DNA from: Psychroflexus gondwanensis ACAM 44
GTDB taxonomy: Bacteria; Bacteroidota; Bacteroidia; Flavobacteriales; Flavobacteriaceae
DNA length: 64,000 nt
Direction: 5' to 3'
Assembly: GCF_000355905.1 (NCBI RefSeq)
Contig: NZ_APLF01000005.1
Location: 1 to 64,000 of the forward strand
Shown here: positions 44,076-53,068 of the stretch, in pieces
How positions within the stretch are numbered: the stretch's first letter is position 1
How the letters are laid out: every line of letters begins with the position of its first letter
Translations under genes and position numbers: made by a program
Notes under the pieces: model-generated
The model's database searches: none
Seen by the model: only the letters and a program-made list of their open reading frames with translations
Told to the model about the DNA's origin: nothing

Positions 44076-45314
44076 TTAAGAAATAGGTTGTCCAGAAATC
44101 CAAACGCTTTCAATACAGTTAGAACCAAACGCGTAGGGAAGGGTACGATAAGATGGAATTTTTTTGGTAATGATAAAGTTAGCTAGTTTTCCTCGAGTAA
44201 TACTTCCTACTTTATCTTGTAAGCCCAAAGCAAAAGAAGCATTAAATGTGGCTGCATTTATAGCCTCTTCTGGGGTGAGTTTCATTTTAATACAAGCTAA
44301 GGCAACAATAAAATTCATATTTCCTGAGGGTGAACTCCCGGGATTAAAATCGGTAGCTAAGACTAAAGGTAGATTATTATCAATGATTTGTCTACCAGGA
44401 GTATAAGGGATTTCCAAAAAGAAAGAGCATCCTGGTAAAGCCACAGGAATGGTATCTCCCTCTTTTAAGGCCATAATATCATCTTCAGTTAATTCTTCTA
44501 GGTGATCTACTGTATGTGCGCCAAGCTCTGTAGCTAATTTTACTCCTCCAAAACTATTAAATTGGTTGACGTGTATTTTAGCTTTTAAGTTATATTTTTT
44601 GCCAGCTTTTATCAATCGTTCCGTATCCTTTAAATCAAAATAGCCTTTTTCACAGAAAACGTCAATATAATCAGCTAAACCTTCTTCAGCAACTCTGGGT
44701 AATATAGTATCAATAACCATGTCTACATAAGCATCTTTTTGATCTTTATACTCTTTAGGAACAGCATGAGCGGCAAGGAATGTTGCTTTAATTGGAAGTG
44801 TATAATTATCTTTTAAGGCTTTGATAACCTTCAACATTTTTAGCTCAGCATCCGCAGTTAGTCCGTATCCAGATTTGATCTCAACAGCACCAGTCCCTAA
44901 CTGCATGATTTCCTTTAGCCTTACTTCTGTTTCAACGTATAATTTTTCAAAACTAGTCGCTTGTAACTTTTTTGCAGAATTGAGAATTCCTCCACCTTTT
45001 TGAGCGATATCCTCATAAGATAAGCCTTCAATTCTATCTGCAAATTCGTCTTCTCTATGTCCAGAATAGACTAAATGCGTATGTGAATCTACCCAAGTGG
45101 GTAAAATAAACTTACCGCTACAATCTATAACTTTAGCCGCACTTGTTTCAGGAGCAGAACTCATAGATCCGTAATCTAAAATTTTATCTTTTTTTATGTG
45201 CAAAAATGCATTGTCTATTTTAGGGAGATTCAACATACTTTCACCTTTCAGAATTTTGCCTCCAGGTTCCCTTACTTGTAAAAGAGATTCGATATTTATA
45301 AATAAATGTTCCAT
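44076..45314 (-). CDS. hutI: Imidazolonepropionase
   Basis: HutI opens 4-imidazolone-5-propionate to N-formimidoylglutamate. The 412 residues carry the amidohydrolase metal site DSHTHLVYSGHREDEF, then GAVEIKSGYGL, the ligand histidines in FLAAHAVP and KIHVNQF, and ALATDFNPG-type residues (LVLATDFNPGSSPSG). It is upstream of hutG in a two-gene operon. hutH and hutU are not in the window. Confidence 0.93.
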   Translation of the reverse strand: MEHLFINIESLLQVREPGGKILKGESMLNLPKIDNAFLHIKKDKILDYGSMSSAPETSAAKVIDCSGKFILPTWVDSHTHLVYSGHREDEFADRIEGLSYEDIAQKGGGILNSAKKLQATSFEKLYVETEVRLKEIMQLGTGAVEIKSGYGLTADAELKMLKVIKALKDNYTLPIKATFLAAHAVPKEYKDQKDAYVDMVIDTILPRVAEEGLADYIDVFCEKGYFDLKDTERLIKAGKKYNLKAKIHVNQFNSFGGVKLATELGAHTVDHLEELTEDDIMALKEGDTIPVALPGCSFFLEIPYTPGRQIIDNNLPLVLATDFNPGSSPSGNMNFIVALACIKMKLTPEEAINAATFNASFALGLQDKVGSITRGKLANFIITKKIPSYRTLPYAFGSNCIESVWISGQPIS

Positions 45315-45409
45315 AGTTGTAAATATATAAAAAAGTGTTAATCCTAAAATTAAACTACTCTCAGTTTAAAGTTACGGGTAAACCGATTAAATTTGAGAAA
45401 AAAAAGAAA

Positions 45410-46552
45410 ATGCAAAAAGGCTTAAATACAATTTGTGTTCATAGTGGTGAAGTAGAAGATACCACCTATAAAGGAGCTGTTTCTCCACTCTATATGTCTA
45501 CAGCTTATGCTTATGAGGGTTTAGAAACTTCTATTTATCCCAGATATTTTAATAGTCCCAATCAATATTATTTAGCTAAAAAAATAGCTGAATTGGAGCA
45601 TGCTGAGTCTGCTCTTATATTTGGTAGTGGTATGGCAGCAATCACTACAGCTATGTTGAGTGTACTAGAATCTGGTGATCACGTTATCCTTCAAAATCAG
45701 ATTTATGGGGGAACTCGTAATTTTATTGTTGAAGAATGTCATCGTTATGGAATTACGTACGATTTCATCGACGTTAATAATTGGACACTCTTGGAGTCTA
45801 CTATAAAACCTGAAACTAAATTACTTTATATAGAAACTCCTTCAAATCCCTTATTGGAAATCACAGATATTAAATTAGTATCTAAATTTGCAAAGGAAAA
45901 AGGTATCTTGACAATGGCCGATAATACATTCGCCAGTCCTATTAATCAGAGACCACTCGATCTTGGAATTGATATCGTTATACACAGTGCCACAAAATAT
46001 CTTGGGGGCCATAGCGACATTACGGCTGGCGCTGTAGCATCTTCGGAAGCCATTATGAATAAAGTATTTTCTAAAGCCAAGAATTTTGGAGGAAGTCTCG
46101 CAGATCAAACTGTATGGTTACTTGAGCGAAGTATGAAAACGCTTAACCTAAGAGTTAAGCAGCAAACTCAAAATGCTATGGATATGGCAGTGTTTCTTGA
46201 GAATTCTGATTTTGTAGACAAAGTTTATTATCCAGGCTTAGAATCACATCCTGAGCACCAATTGGCTAAAGACCAAATGTTGGGCTTTGGGGGAATGCTA
46301 TCTTTCGAATTAAATGAAAAGCGCGATACTGTCAAATTCTTTGACTCTTTAAAAATGATTAAAAACGTCTTGAGCTTAGGAGGAGTGGAGAGTACGGTTT
46401 TGTCTCCAGAAAAAACATCTCACTCTTTGTTGACGGCAGAAGAACGGCATGCTCAAGGTATTAAATCTAACCTTATACGTTTTTCTGTAGGTATTGAAGA
46501 TACTCAAGATCTAAAGCAGGATCTATTAATGGCATTTTCTTCAGACCATTAG
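45410..46552 (+). CDS. Cys/Met metabolism PLP enzyme (cystathionine gamma-synthase / methionine gamma-lyase-like)
   Basis: This fold-type I trans-sulfuration enzyme has 380 residues from the chosen start. PLP-binding features are SALIFGSGMAAITTAM, YIETPSNPLLEITDI, and the lysine in SATKYLGGHSDITAGA. The C-terminal LSLGGVESTVLSPEKTSH is typical. The ATG at 45410 gives the family-like start MQKGLNTICVHSGE. An upstream in-frame start at 45335 would add a basic stretch without counterpart. The substrate (cystathionine, methionine or O-acyl-homoserine) cannot be fixed from sequence. It is divergent from hutI. Confidence 0.88.
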   Translation: MQKGLNTICVHSGEVEDTTYKGAVSPLYMSTAYAYEGLETSIYPRYFNSPNQYYLAKKIAELEHAESALIFGSGMAAITTAMLSVLESGDHVILQNQIYGGTRNFIVEECHRYGITYDFIDVNNWTLLESTIKPETKLLYIETPSNPLLEITDIKLVSKFAKEKGILTMADNTFASPINQRPLDLGIDIVIHSATKYLGGHSDITAGAVASSEAIMNKVFSKAKNFGGSLADQTVWLLERSMKTLNLRVKQQTQNAMDMAVFLENSDFVDKVYYPGLESHPEHQLAKDQMLGFGGMLSFELNEKRDTVKFFDSLKMIKNVLSLGGVESTVLSPEKTSHSLLTAEERHAQGIKSNLIRFSVGIEDTQDLKQDLLMAFSSDH

Positions 46553-46634
46553 AGAAAATTCTGACTATAGACTAAACTTATCTAGCTATAAGAATAGATG
46601 TTAAAACTTCCACGTTAAAATCTACCTTATGTTA

Positions 46635-46642
46635 TATTTTTG
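46635..46642 (+). promoter_or_regulatory. Candidate -7 promoter element TATTTTTG
   Basis: A perfect TAnnTTTG lies 34 bases before the peroxiredoxin start. No TTTG is evident at -33. Confidence 0.5.
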
Positions 46643-46676
46643 TACTGAAATTAATAACAAATAAAAACTGAACAAT

Positions 46677-47315
46677 ATGTCAATAGTAGGAAAAAAATTT
46701 CCAGATTTAAAAGTTAATGCCATCGATGAAATGGGCGATACTTTTGAAATTAATATTTTAGAAAAAGCAAAAAAAGAAAATAAAAAAATAGTGCTTTTCT
46801 GGTATCCTAAAGATTTTACGTACGTGTGTCCAACGGAATTACACGCATTTCAAGACGCTTTACCAGAATTTGAGAAAAAAAATACCATTGTAATAGGAGC
46901 ATCTTGTGATACTGCAGAGGTTCATTTTGCTTGGTTGAATACCCCTAAAGATGATGGAGGTATTGAAGGTGTTACATACCCAATTATTTCAGATTCTAAT
47001 AGAAATTTAAGCTCTAGATTAGGTATACTAGACATCACCAACGAAAGATATGACGATGAGGATGGACACCTTACAGTAGATGGAGATAATGTTACTTACA
47101 GAGCAACATATCTAATCGACGAAGATGGAATGGTATTTCACGAAGGTGTGAATTTCTTTCCTGTAGGGCGTAACGTCAATGAATTTATAAGAATGATTGA
47201 TGCGTATACTCACGTACAGAAACATGGAGAAGTTTGTCCTGCAAACTGGGAAGAAGGTAAAGAAAGCATGAAAGCAGATAGAAAAGGAGTTTCTTCTTAT
47301 TTATCTAGCAACTAA
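46677..47315 (+). CDS. Peroxiredoxin (2-Cys, AhpC/Prx1 type)
   Basis: This peroxidase reduces hydrogen peroxide and organic hydroperoxides. The 212 residues have the peroxidatic cysteine in FTYVCPTELHAF and the resolving cysteine in GEVCPANWEEG, both required for a typical 2-Cys cycle. The C-terminal tail (KGVSSYLSSN) is of the flexible, robust-type length. Thioredoxin is encoded 52 bases downstream and is the likely electron donor. Confidence 0.93.
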   Translation: MSIVGKKFPDLKVNAIDEMGDTFEINILEKAKKENKKIVLFWYPKDFTYVCPTELHAFQDALPEFEKKNTIVIGASCDTAEVHFAWLNTPKDDGGIEGVTYPIISDSNRNLSSRLGILDITNERYDDEDGHLTVDGDNVTYRATYLIDEDGMVFHEGVNFFPVGRNVNEFIRMIDAYTHVQKHGEVCPANWEEGKESMKADRKGVSSYLSSN

Positions 47316-47325
47316 AATAATTTTG

Positions 47326-47347
47326 GCTAGGCCTTACGAGGTCTAGC
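47326..47347 (+). other. Intercistronic hairpin between peroxiredoxin and thioredoxin genes
   Basis: GCTAGGCC pairs with GGTCTAGC (one G-U), with loop TTACGA. There is no T-run, so it is not a good terminator. It may protect the upstream message or lower downstream expression. Confidence 0.35.
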
Positions 47348-47367
47348 TTAACTTAAAATCATAAATT

Positions 47368-47682
47368 ATGTTTCAAGAATTAGATCAAGATAATTTAGCA
47401 GATTCTTTAAAAAATAACGACATAGTTGTTGTGCAATATTCAGCAACTTGGTGTGGGAATTGCAGATTGATGAAGCCAAAATTTAAGAAATTAGCAAGCG
47501 AAAATGAGGGAATTCCTTTTATCATAGTAGATGCAGAAAAATACCCTGAATCTAGAAAATTGGCGAATGTGGATAACTTGCCAACCTTTGCGACATTTAA
47601 AAATGGAGAATTTAAAAATCAAGTTCAAACGAATAAATTTGAATCTTTAAAAGAATTAGTAGATGAAGTTACCAGTAATTAA
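47368..47682 (+). CDS. Thioredoxin family protein
   Basis: The 104-residue protein is a single thioredoxin domain. The active site is WCGNC (near residue 30) instead of the standard WCGPC, and the cis-proline follows as NLPTFATF. CGNC proteins tend to differ in redox potential from the standard CGPC form. It lies between the peroxiredoxin and DUF6952 genes and overlaps the latter by 20 bases. Confidence 0.9.
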   Translation: MFQELDQDNLADSLKNNDIVVVQYSATWCGNCRLMKPKFKKLASENEGIPFIIVDAEKYPESRKLANVDNLPTFATFKNGEFKNQVQTNKFESLKELVDEVTSN

Positions 47683-47911
47683 ACATTTTCAGAAGAACAA
47701 TGATGCTCAGAAATTAGAGCACACTATTGAAGTTTTAGAATCTTTTTGTGAACACAGATCCGTTAAAGAAGAAGAAATGGATATTGTAGGTGAGATTATA
47801 ACTAATATCGCCGGTGCCATAGAAATGGATAAGATGGTTAAAGAAGGCATGTCAGAAAAAGATGCAGCCAATACTTTTGCACAAAGAGTTTTAGGTTCTA
47901 TAGATAAATAA
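47663..47911 (+). CDS. DUF6952 family protein
   Basis: The 82-residue helical protein starts LPVIKHFQKNNDAQKLEHTI and ends AANTFAQRVLGSIDK. It overlaps the thioredoxin gene by 20 bases in another frame, so the two are translationally coupled. The family is small, restricted to Bacteroidota as far as I know, and uncharacterised. Its fixed place after peroxiredoxin and thioredoxin suggests a role in that redox system. Confidence 0.8.
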   Translation: MKLPVIKHFQKNNDAQKLEHTIEVLESFCEHRSVKEEEMDIVGEIITNIAGAIEMDKMVKEGMSEKDAANTFAQRVLGSIDK

Positions 47912-47932
47912 AGTCCATCTCAATCTTAGATT

Positions 47933-47966
47933 AAAAAAAGAAACTAGATGTTCTGTTTCTTTTTTT
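47933..47966 (+). terminator. Intrinsic terminator after the redox set
   Basis: AAAAAAAGAAAC / GTTTCTTTTTTT form a 12-bp stem with a 10-base loop that runs directly into a T-tract. Confidence 0.75.
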
Positions 47967-48013
47967 ATTTGTGCCTATTTTAGTTCCCCGTAATCAATTA
48001 GGTTAGTAAATGA

Positions 48014-48388
48014 ATGTTTAGTAAGAAAATAATAGGTGAACGCCTAAAATCCCTTGTCTTTGCTTCTAAAGGTTTGTGGATATTGGTTTTAAAAGAAGAC
48101 AGTTTTAAGTACCAACTTTTAGGCTGCCTTTTAGCTATTTTAGCTGGCTTTTATTTTGAAATTAATAAAGCAGAATGGTTAGCTCAACTGGGTATTATGG
48201 CACTGGTTTTAGGTCTAGAAGGACTAAACACTGCTATAGAAGAGTTAGCCGATTTTGTCCAGCCTCATCAGGATAAAGCTATTGCAAAAGTGAAAGATCT
48301 TGCAGCAGGGGCAGTCTTGATTGCAGGTCTATTTGCATTGGTTATAGCTTTGGTGATTTATATTCCTTATTTAGTCGCACTATTTTGA
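48014..48388 (+). CDS. dgkA: Diacylglycerol kinase family protein
   Basis: This small membrane kinase, 124 residues with three membrane helices, phosphorylates diacylglycerol or undecaprenol. The signature is LEGLNTAIEELADFV followed by KAIAKVKDLAAGAVLI. The conserved Asn and Glu of the NTAIE block and the Asp in KDLAAG are present. In Bacteroidota it may act on undecaprenol rather than diacylglycerol. It stands just upstream of ftsK. Confidence 0.88.
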   Translation: MFSKKIIGERLKSLVFASKGLWILVLKEDSFKYQLLGCLLAILAGFYFEINKAEWLAQLGIMALVLGLEGLNTAIEELADFVQPHQDKAIAKVKDLAAGAVLIAGLFALVIALVIYIPYLVALF

Positions 48389-48411
48389 TTAGTTTAAGCG
48401 TTTAATATTTG

Positions 48412-48419
48412 TATTTTTG
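48412..48419 (+). promoter_or_regulatory. Candidate -7 promoter element TATTTTTG (ftsK operon)
   Basis: The octamer lies 20 bases before the ftsK start. A TTTG at 48384-48387 is 24 bases upstream, slightly farther than usual. Confidence 0.5.
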
Positions 48420-48439
48420 TCTCGTACGATAATAACTCT

Positions 48440-50848
48440 ATGACCAAAACTAAACGTCCTACCAAGTCCAAGACTAAACAAACTAAACCTAAGGCTAAAC
48501 TCAAGGTTTCTAAGCGAACCAAAATTATTTTCGGGAGCTTCCTTATTCTATTTGCCATAGGATTATTCATTTCTTTCGTTTCTTATTTCTTCAATTGGCA
48601 AGCAGATCAATCTTTAATGGCTGATGCCTTAGATAGAACTGAATCTTCTAATAATTGGCTCAATAAATTCGGAGCTTATATAAGTCATTCATTTATTTAC
48701 AAAGGCTTTGGTATAGCTGTCCTGAGTCTTCCCGTCATGCTCTTCGTTACCGGGATGTACTTATTCTTGAATCTAAAATTATTTAAATTGAGAACTTTGT
48801 GGTTTTGGGGAGCATATCTCATTCTATGGTTTTCACTCCTTTTAGGATTTTTCGCCTCTTCCAACCCAATTTTAGGAGGAGTAGTTGGCTTTGAACTGAA
48901 CGATTTTCTTCAAGATTATGTCGGTAAACTCGGAGTTACACTTATTTTGATTTTTATGTTAATCATTTATTTGGTTTCTAGATTGCACCTCACTCCAGAT
49001 GCTTTGTCAAAATCGTACACAAAGCAAAAGAAACAAGTGAAAGATGAGGTTTCTGAAGTGGAATTCCATCGTAAAACTGCTTCAAAAGATATGACTAAAG
49101 AGGTTGAAATTGCTACTCATAAAAATAATCAAGACTCTACAAAAGAGCTTAATGTAGATAAAGATGTAGAAATTGAAAACTCTTATAGTGAGAAAACTCC
49201 AAACGAGTCCAAAGAAGAAAAAGAGAAAATTGTTATAAAGTCTGAAGCTGAAGACGATGTTGAAATGGAAGTAGAAACCGCTGAAGATGAGGAGGAAACC
49301 GATCAATTGAGTCGAAAACTTGTTGAAGATTTTGGTGAATTTGATCCTACTTTGGAACTTGCAAACTATCAATTTCCTAGTATAGATTTGCTTAAGGATT
49401 ACAATTCTGGTCGTGGAATTACTATCGATCAAAAAGAATTGGAGCAAAACAAAAATAAGATTGTAGACACGCTTAAGAATTATAAAATTGAAATTGCTCA
49501 GATTAAAGCTACAGTAGGTCCTACGGTAACTTTATATGAGATTGTTCCCGAAGCGGGCATCCGAATTTCAAAAATTAAAAACCTTGAAGACGACATCGCC
49601 TTATCGCTCTCGGCCCTTGGTATAAGGATTATAGCTCCAATTCCAGGTCGAGGCACCATAGGAATAGAAGTTCCTAATCAAAATCCATCGGTTGTGCCTA
49701 TGCGATCTGTTGTAGCCTCCAATAAATTCCAAAATGCAGAAATGGAGCTACCAATTGCCATGGGTAAAACTATTTCCAATGAAACCTACACAGTAGATCT
49801 TGCTAAAATGCCTCACTTGCTTATGGCTGGTGCAACTGGGCAAGGTAAGTCGGTTGGATTAAATGTAATTTTAACTTCACTTCTTTATCAAAAACATCCT
49901 GCTGAGGTGAAATTTATTTTAGTGGATCCTAAGAAAGTAGAATTAACGCTTTTTAATAAAATTGAAAGACATTATTTAGCAAAACTTCCAGATACAGAAG
50001 AAGCTATTATAACCGATAATACAAAAGTGATCAACACTTTAAACTCGCTGTGCATTGAGATGGACAATCGATATGATCTCCTTAAAGATGCGATGGTGAG
50101 AAACATTAAAGAATACAATACAAAATTTAAGGCTAGAAAATTAAATCCAGAAAATGGACATAAATTCCTTCCTTATATCGTGTTAGTCGTCGATGAATTT
50201 GCAGATTTAATCATGACTGCTGGTAAAGAGGTAGAAACGCCAATCGCAAGATTGGCCCAATTGGCAAGAGCCATAGGAATACACTTAATTATCGCCACCC
50301 AAAGACCTTCTGTGAATGTTATTACTGGAATGATAAAAGCCAACTTCCCCGCCAGAATGGCATTTAGAGTTACATCTAAAATTGATTCAAGAACAATTTT
50401 AGATGCTGGAGGTGCAGATCAGCTTATAGGTAGAGGAGATATGTTGTTTACCCAAGGTAATGATTTGATACGTTTGCAGTGTGCTTTTGTGGACACCCCA
50501 GAGGTAGAGCGCATTACAGACTTTATTGGCTCACAAAAGGCTTATCCCGATGCTTATCTATTACCCGAGTATTCTGGAGAGGACTCTGGCATAAGTGTTG
50601 ATAATGATATCGAAGAAAGAGACAAGCTATTTAAAGACGCTGCAGAAGTTATTATTACGGCACAGCAGGGTTCAGCATCTCTTTTACAAAGAAAATTAAA
50701 ACTAGGTTATAACAGAGCTGGAAGAATTATTGATCAATTGGAGGCTGCAGGGATTGTAGGTCCTTTTGAAGGAAGTAAAGCCAGACAAGTTTTGGTTCCA
50801 GATTTTATAGCCTTAGAAGAATTACTTAAAAACGAACAAAAGTCATAA
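48440..50848 (+). CDS. ftsK: DNA translocase FtsK
   Basis: FtsK pumps chromosomal DNA through the septum and activates XerCD at dif. The 802 residues have a lysine-rich start, four or five membrane helices (about 28-185) and a charged linker (about 190-290). The motor follows, with Walker A GATGQGKSVGLNV near 467 and Walker B ILVVDEFADLIM-type residues (YIVLVVDEFADL). The C-terminal gamma winged helix (about 725-802) reads ASLLQRKLKLGYNRAGRI. It is first in an operon with lolA, lptFG and ribB. Confidence 0.96.
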   Translation: MTKTKRPTKSKTKQTKPKAKLKVSKRTKIIFGSFLILFAIGLFISFVSYFFNWQADQSLMADALDRTESSNNWLNKFGAYISHSFIYKGFGIAVLSLPVMLFVTGMYLFLNLKLFKLRTLWFWGAYLILWFSLLLGFFASSNPILGGVVGFELNDFLQDYVGKLGVTLILIFMLIIYLVSRLHLTPDALSKSYTKQKKQVKDEVSEVEFHRKTASKDMTKEVEIATHKNNQDSTKELNVDKDVEIENSYSEKTPNESKEEKEKIVIKSEAEDDVEMEVETAEDEEETDQLSRKLVEDFGEFDPTLELANYQFPSIDLLKDYNSGRGITIDQKELEQNKNKIVDTLKNYKIEIAQIKATVGPTVTLYEIVPEAGIRISKIKNLEDDIALSLSALGIRIIAPIPGRGTIGIEVPNQNPSVVPMRSVVASNKFQNAEMELPIAMGKTISNETYTVDLAKMPHLLMAGATGQGKSVGLNVILTSLLYQKHPAEVKFILVDPKKVELTLFNKIERHYLAKLPDTEEAIITDNTKVINTLNSLCIEMDNRYDLLKDAMVRNIKEYNTKFKARKLNPENGHKFLPYIVLVVDEFADLIMTAGKEVETPIARLAQLARAIGIHLIIATQRPSVNVITGMIKANFPARMAFRVTSKIDSRTILDAGGADQLIGRGDMLFTQGNDLIRLQCAFVDTPEVERITDFIGSQKAYPDAYLLPEYSGEDSGISVDNDIEERDKLFKDAAEVIITAQQGSASLLQRKLKLGYNRAGRIIDQLEAAGIVGPFEGSKARQVLVPDFIALEELLKNEQKS

Positions 50849-50851
50849 CCC

Positions 50852-51505
50852 ATGAAAAAAATTGCACTATCAACTTTTATTTTATTTACTCTTTTCTTGA
50901 GTCACAGTATAGTAGCCCAAGATGATCCTGAAGCCAAAAAGCTCGTGAAAGAGGTTCTTAATAAAGTAGAATCTTACGATAACTTAGTTATTGACTTTAG
51001 TTATACTTTAGAAAATCAAGAGCAGGATCTTAAACAAGAAACCAGAGGTGATGTAAGCATAAAAGGGGATAAGTATGTTTTAAATTTGATGGGAACTACT
51101 CAAATTTTCGATGGAAAAAAAATATATACCATTGTTCCAGAAGATGAAGAAGTGACAATTTCTTCCTATGATGAAATGGATACAGATCAAATTACCCCTT
51201 CCAAGATGTTGACCTTCTATGAAGAAGGATACCGTTTCAAAATGGATATTATCGAAGATGTAAAAGGAAGAAAAATTCAATATGTGGAATTGATTCCTAT
51301 GGATTCAAAAAATGAAATGAAGCAAATCCTTTTAGGAATAGATCGACAAACCAAGCATATTTTTAACTTAATTCAGATTCAGCCTGAGGATACAAAAATT
51401 GAGTTCCGAGTGACTAAGTTTAAAACTAATGAACCGCTTTCAGCTAATCACTTTCAATTCCAAAGATCAAAATATGCGGATTATTATATCAATGAATTAG
51501 ACTAA
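50852..51505 (+). CDS. lolA: Outer-membrane lipoprotein carrier protein LolA-like
   Basis: The 217-residue periplasmic protein has a signal peptide ending near IVAQ. It is a half-open beta barrel with LolA features such as DFSYTLENQEQ, KGDKYVLNLMGTTQIFDGKKIYTI and VTKFKTNEPLSANHFQF. LolA carries lipoproteins from the inner to the outer membrane. It starts three bases after ftsK. Confidence 0.88.
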   Translation: MKKIALSTFILFTLFLSHSIVAQDDPEAKKLVKEVLNKVESYDNLVIDFSYTLENQEQDLKQETRGDVSIKGDKYVLNLMGTTQIFDGKKIYTIVPEDEEVTISSYDEMDTDQITPSKMLTFYEEGYRFKMDIIEDVKGRKIQYVELIPMDSKNEMKQILLGIDRQTKHIFNLIQIQPEDTKIEFRVTKFKTNEPLSANHFQFQRSKYADYYINELD

Positions 51506-51515
51506 AAATTAAGTA

Positions 51516-53066
51516 TTGAAAATTTTAGACCGCTATATTCTAGTTTCTTTTGTAAAAACATTTTTATCTGTTTTTACAATTTTGATGCTTATTTTTATTC
51601 TTCAATCGGTTTGGAGGTTTATTGATGAATTTGCTGGTAAAGACATCGACTTAGAAATCATCTCGAAGTTTTTACTTTTTCTACTTCCCAACCTTATTCC
51701 CATGGTTCTCCCGTTAACCATTTTGCTTACGTCCATCATGACTTTTGGAAGTTTTGCAGAGCAATATGAATTTGCAGCGATGAAGTCGGCTGGCATTTCT
51801 CTTCAAAGAGCTATGCGAAGTCTAATTGTATTTATTCTGCTTCTAGGTGCAGTCACTTTTTATTTTGCAAATACTGTCATTCCCTATGCTGAAGGTAAGG
51901 TGTTGAACATGCGTAAAAATATTGCGCAAGTAAAACCATCCATGGCTATTATAGAAGGAGCCTTCAATGATATGGGAAATATCAACATTAAAGTGAATAA
52001 AAAAAGTGGTCCAGACGGTCGTAATCTTGACGATGTTATTATTCATAAAAAATCAGAGAACAGAGTTGGAAATTACACGGTGATAAAAGCAGATCATGGG
52101 GTATTGGAATCTGCAGAAACTTCCAGTCTTTTATCTTTAGTCTTGTACGATGGTAACTATTATGATGAAGTCCGTACAAGAACTTACCAGCAAAAGCTTA
52201 AGGCTCCCTTTGTAAAAAGTGCCTTCGATAAATACGTTTTGAACATAGATTTATCAGGTTTCAATGATGTGGATTTAGATGATGAGAGTTTGAAACACCC
52301 TTACAAAATGCTAAATACAAGTGAGTTAAAAATTCAGTTAGATTCTTTTTCAATTGATTATGTGGAAGGTCGACAACGCCTTAATAGATTAATAAACCAA
52401 AGGAGTGGTCTTCAAAGGACTTTAAATTCTGCAACCAAGCTTGATAGTTCTAGCAAAAGAAAGATCAACCAAACTAGTGCAGACGGAATAAGCAAAGATT
52501 CTATTTTAAGTACAGATCAAGAAAAAAATAGCCCATACAGTATATATGAAGATTTTTCCATAGATAGTTTATTCTGGGAATATCCTTACAGACAGAGATC
52601 TCAGATTTTTAATGTTGCTACAAATTCCGTCAACAGTATTACACCTCAGATTATTTCAAAAAAAAATCAATTTAAACAAAAGGAAATTCTTTTGAATAAG
52701 ATGGAAATGGCTATGCACAGTAAATATGCTTTGCCTTTTGCTTGCATTATTTTATTCTTCGTAGGAGCTCCATTGGGAGCCATTATAAGAAAAGGTGGGC
52801 TTGGATTACCTATGGTTGTTGCTATTATGGTGTTTTTGACCTATCATTTTATAGGGTTATTTGCAGGAAATAGTGCAGAAGGAGGAAGTTTGTCTCCATT
52901 CCTAGGATCTTGGTTATCTACCATTATTCTTTTTCCTTTGAGTATTTATTTAACCTATAGAGCAACAACTGATCAAGGATTTGTGAATTTAGATTTTATA
53001 GCTGTTCCTTTAGATAAGTTGGTAAAAAATATAAAATCAAAAGTTTTTAATATCAGAAAAAAATAA
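51516..53066 (+). CDS. LptF/LptG family permease
   Basis: The 516-residue protein is a YjgP/YjgQ permease. There are three N-terminal membrane helices (about 10-110) with MKILDRYILVSFVKTFLSV and PNLIPMVLPLTILL. A large periplasmic domain (about 120-410) follows, then three C-terminal helices from about 410 (FACIILFFVGAPLGAIIRKGG). LptF/G extract lipopolysaccharide with LptB. It starts with a TTG, ten bases after lolA. Only one such gene is here, so an LptF and LptG assignment cannot be separated. Confidence 0.92.
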   Translation: MKILDRYILVSFVKTFLSVFTILMLIFILQSVWRFIDEFAGKDIDLEIISKFLLFLLPNLIPMVLPLTILLTSIMTFGSFAEQYEFAAMKSAGISLQRAMRSLIVFILLLGAVTFYFANTVIPYAEGKVLNMRKNIAQVKPSMAIIEGAFNDMGNINIKVNKKSGPDGRNLDDVIIHKKSENRVGNYTVIKADHGVLESAETSSLLSLVLYDGNYYDEVRTRTYQQKLKAPFVKSAFDKYVLNIDLSGFNDVDLDDESLKHPYKMLNTSELKIQLDSFSIDYVEGRQRLNRLINQRSGLQRTLNSATKLDSSSKRKINQTSADGISKDSILSTDQEKNSPYSIYEDFSIDSLFWEYPYRQRSQIFNVATNSVNSITPQIISKKNQFKQKEILLNKMEMAMHSKYALPFACIILFFVGAPLGAIIRKGGLGLPMVVAIMVFLTYHFIGLFAGNSAEGGSLSPFLGSWLSTIILFPLSIYLTYRATTDQGFVNLDFIAVPLDKLVKNIKSKVFNIRKK

Positions 53067-53068
53067 AA

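Noticed and set aside
45335-45409. Longer N-terminus for the Cys/Met PLP enzyme
   Set aside because: The 25 extra residues are basic and have no match to the family start. The ATG at 45410 gives the normal N-terminus.
48971-49330. Possible low-complexity repeat region in ftsK (Lys/Glu-rich)
   Set aside because: It is the normal variable linker between the membrane and motor domains, not a tandem DNA repeat.
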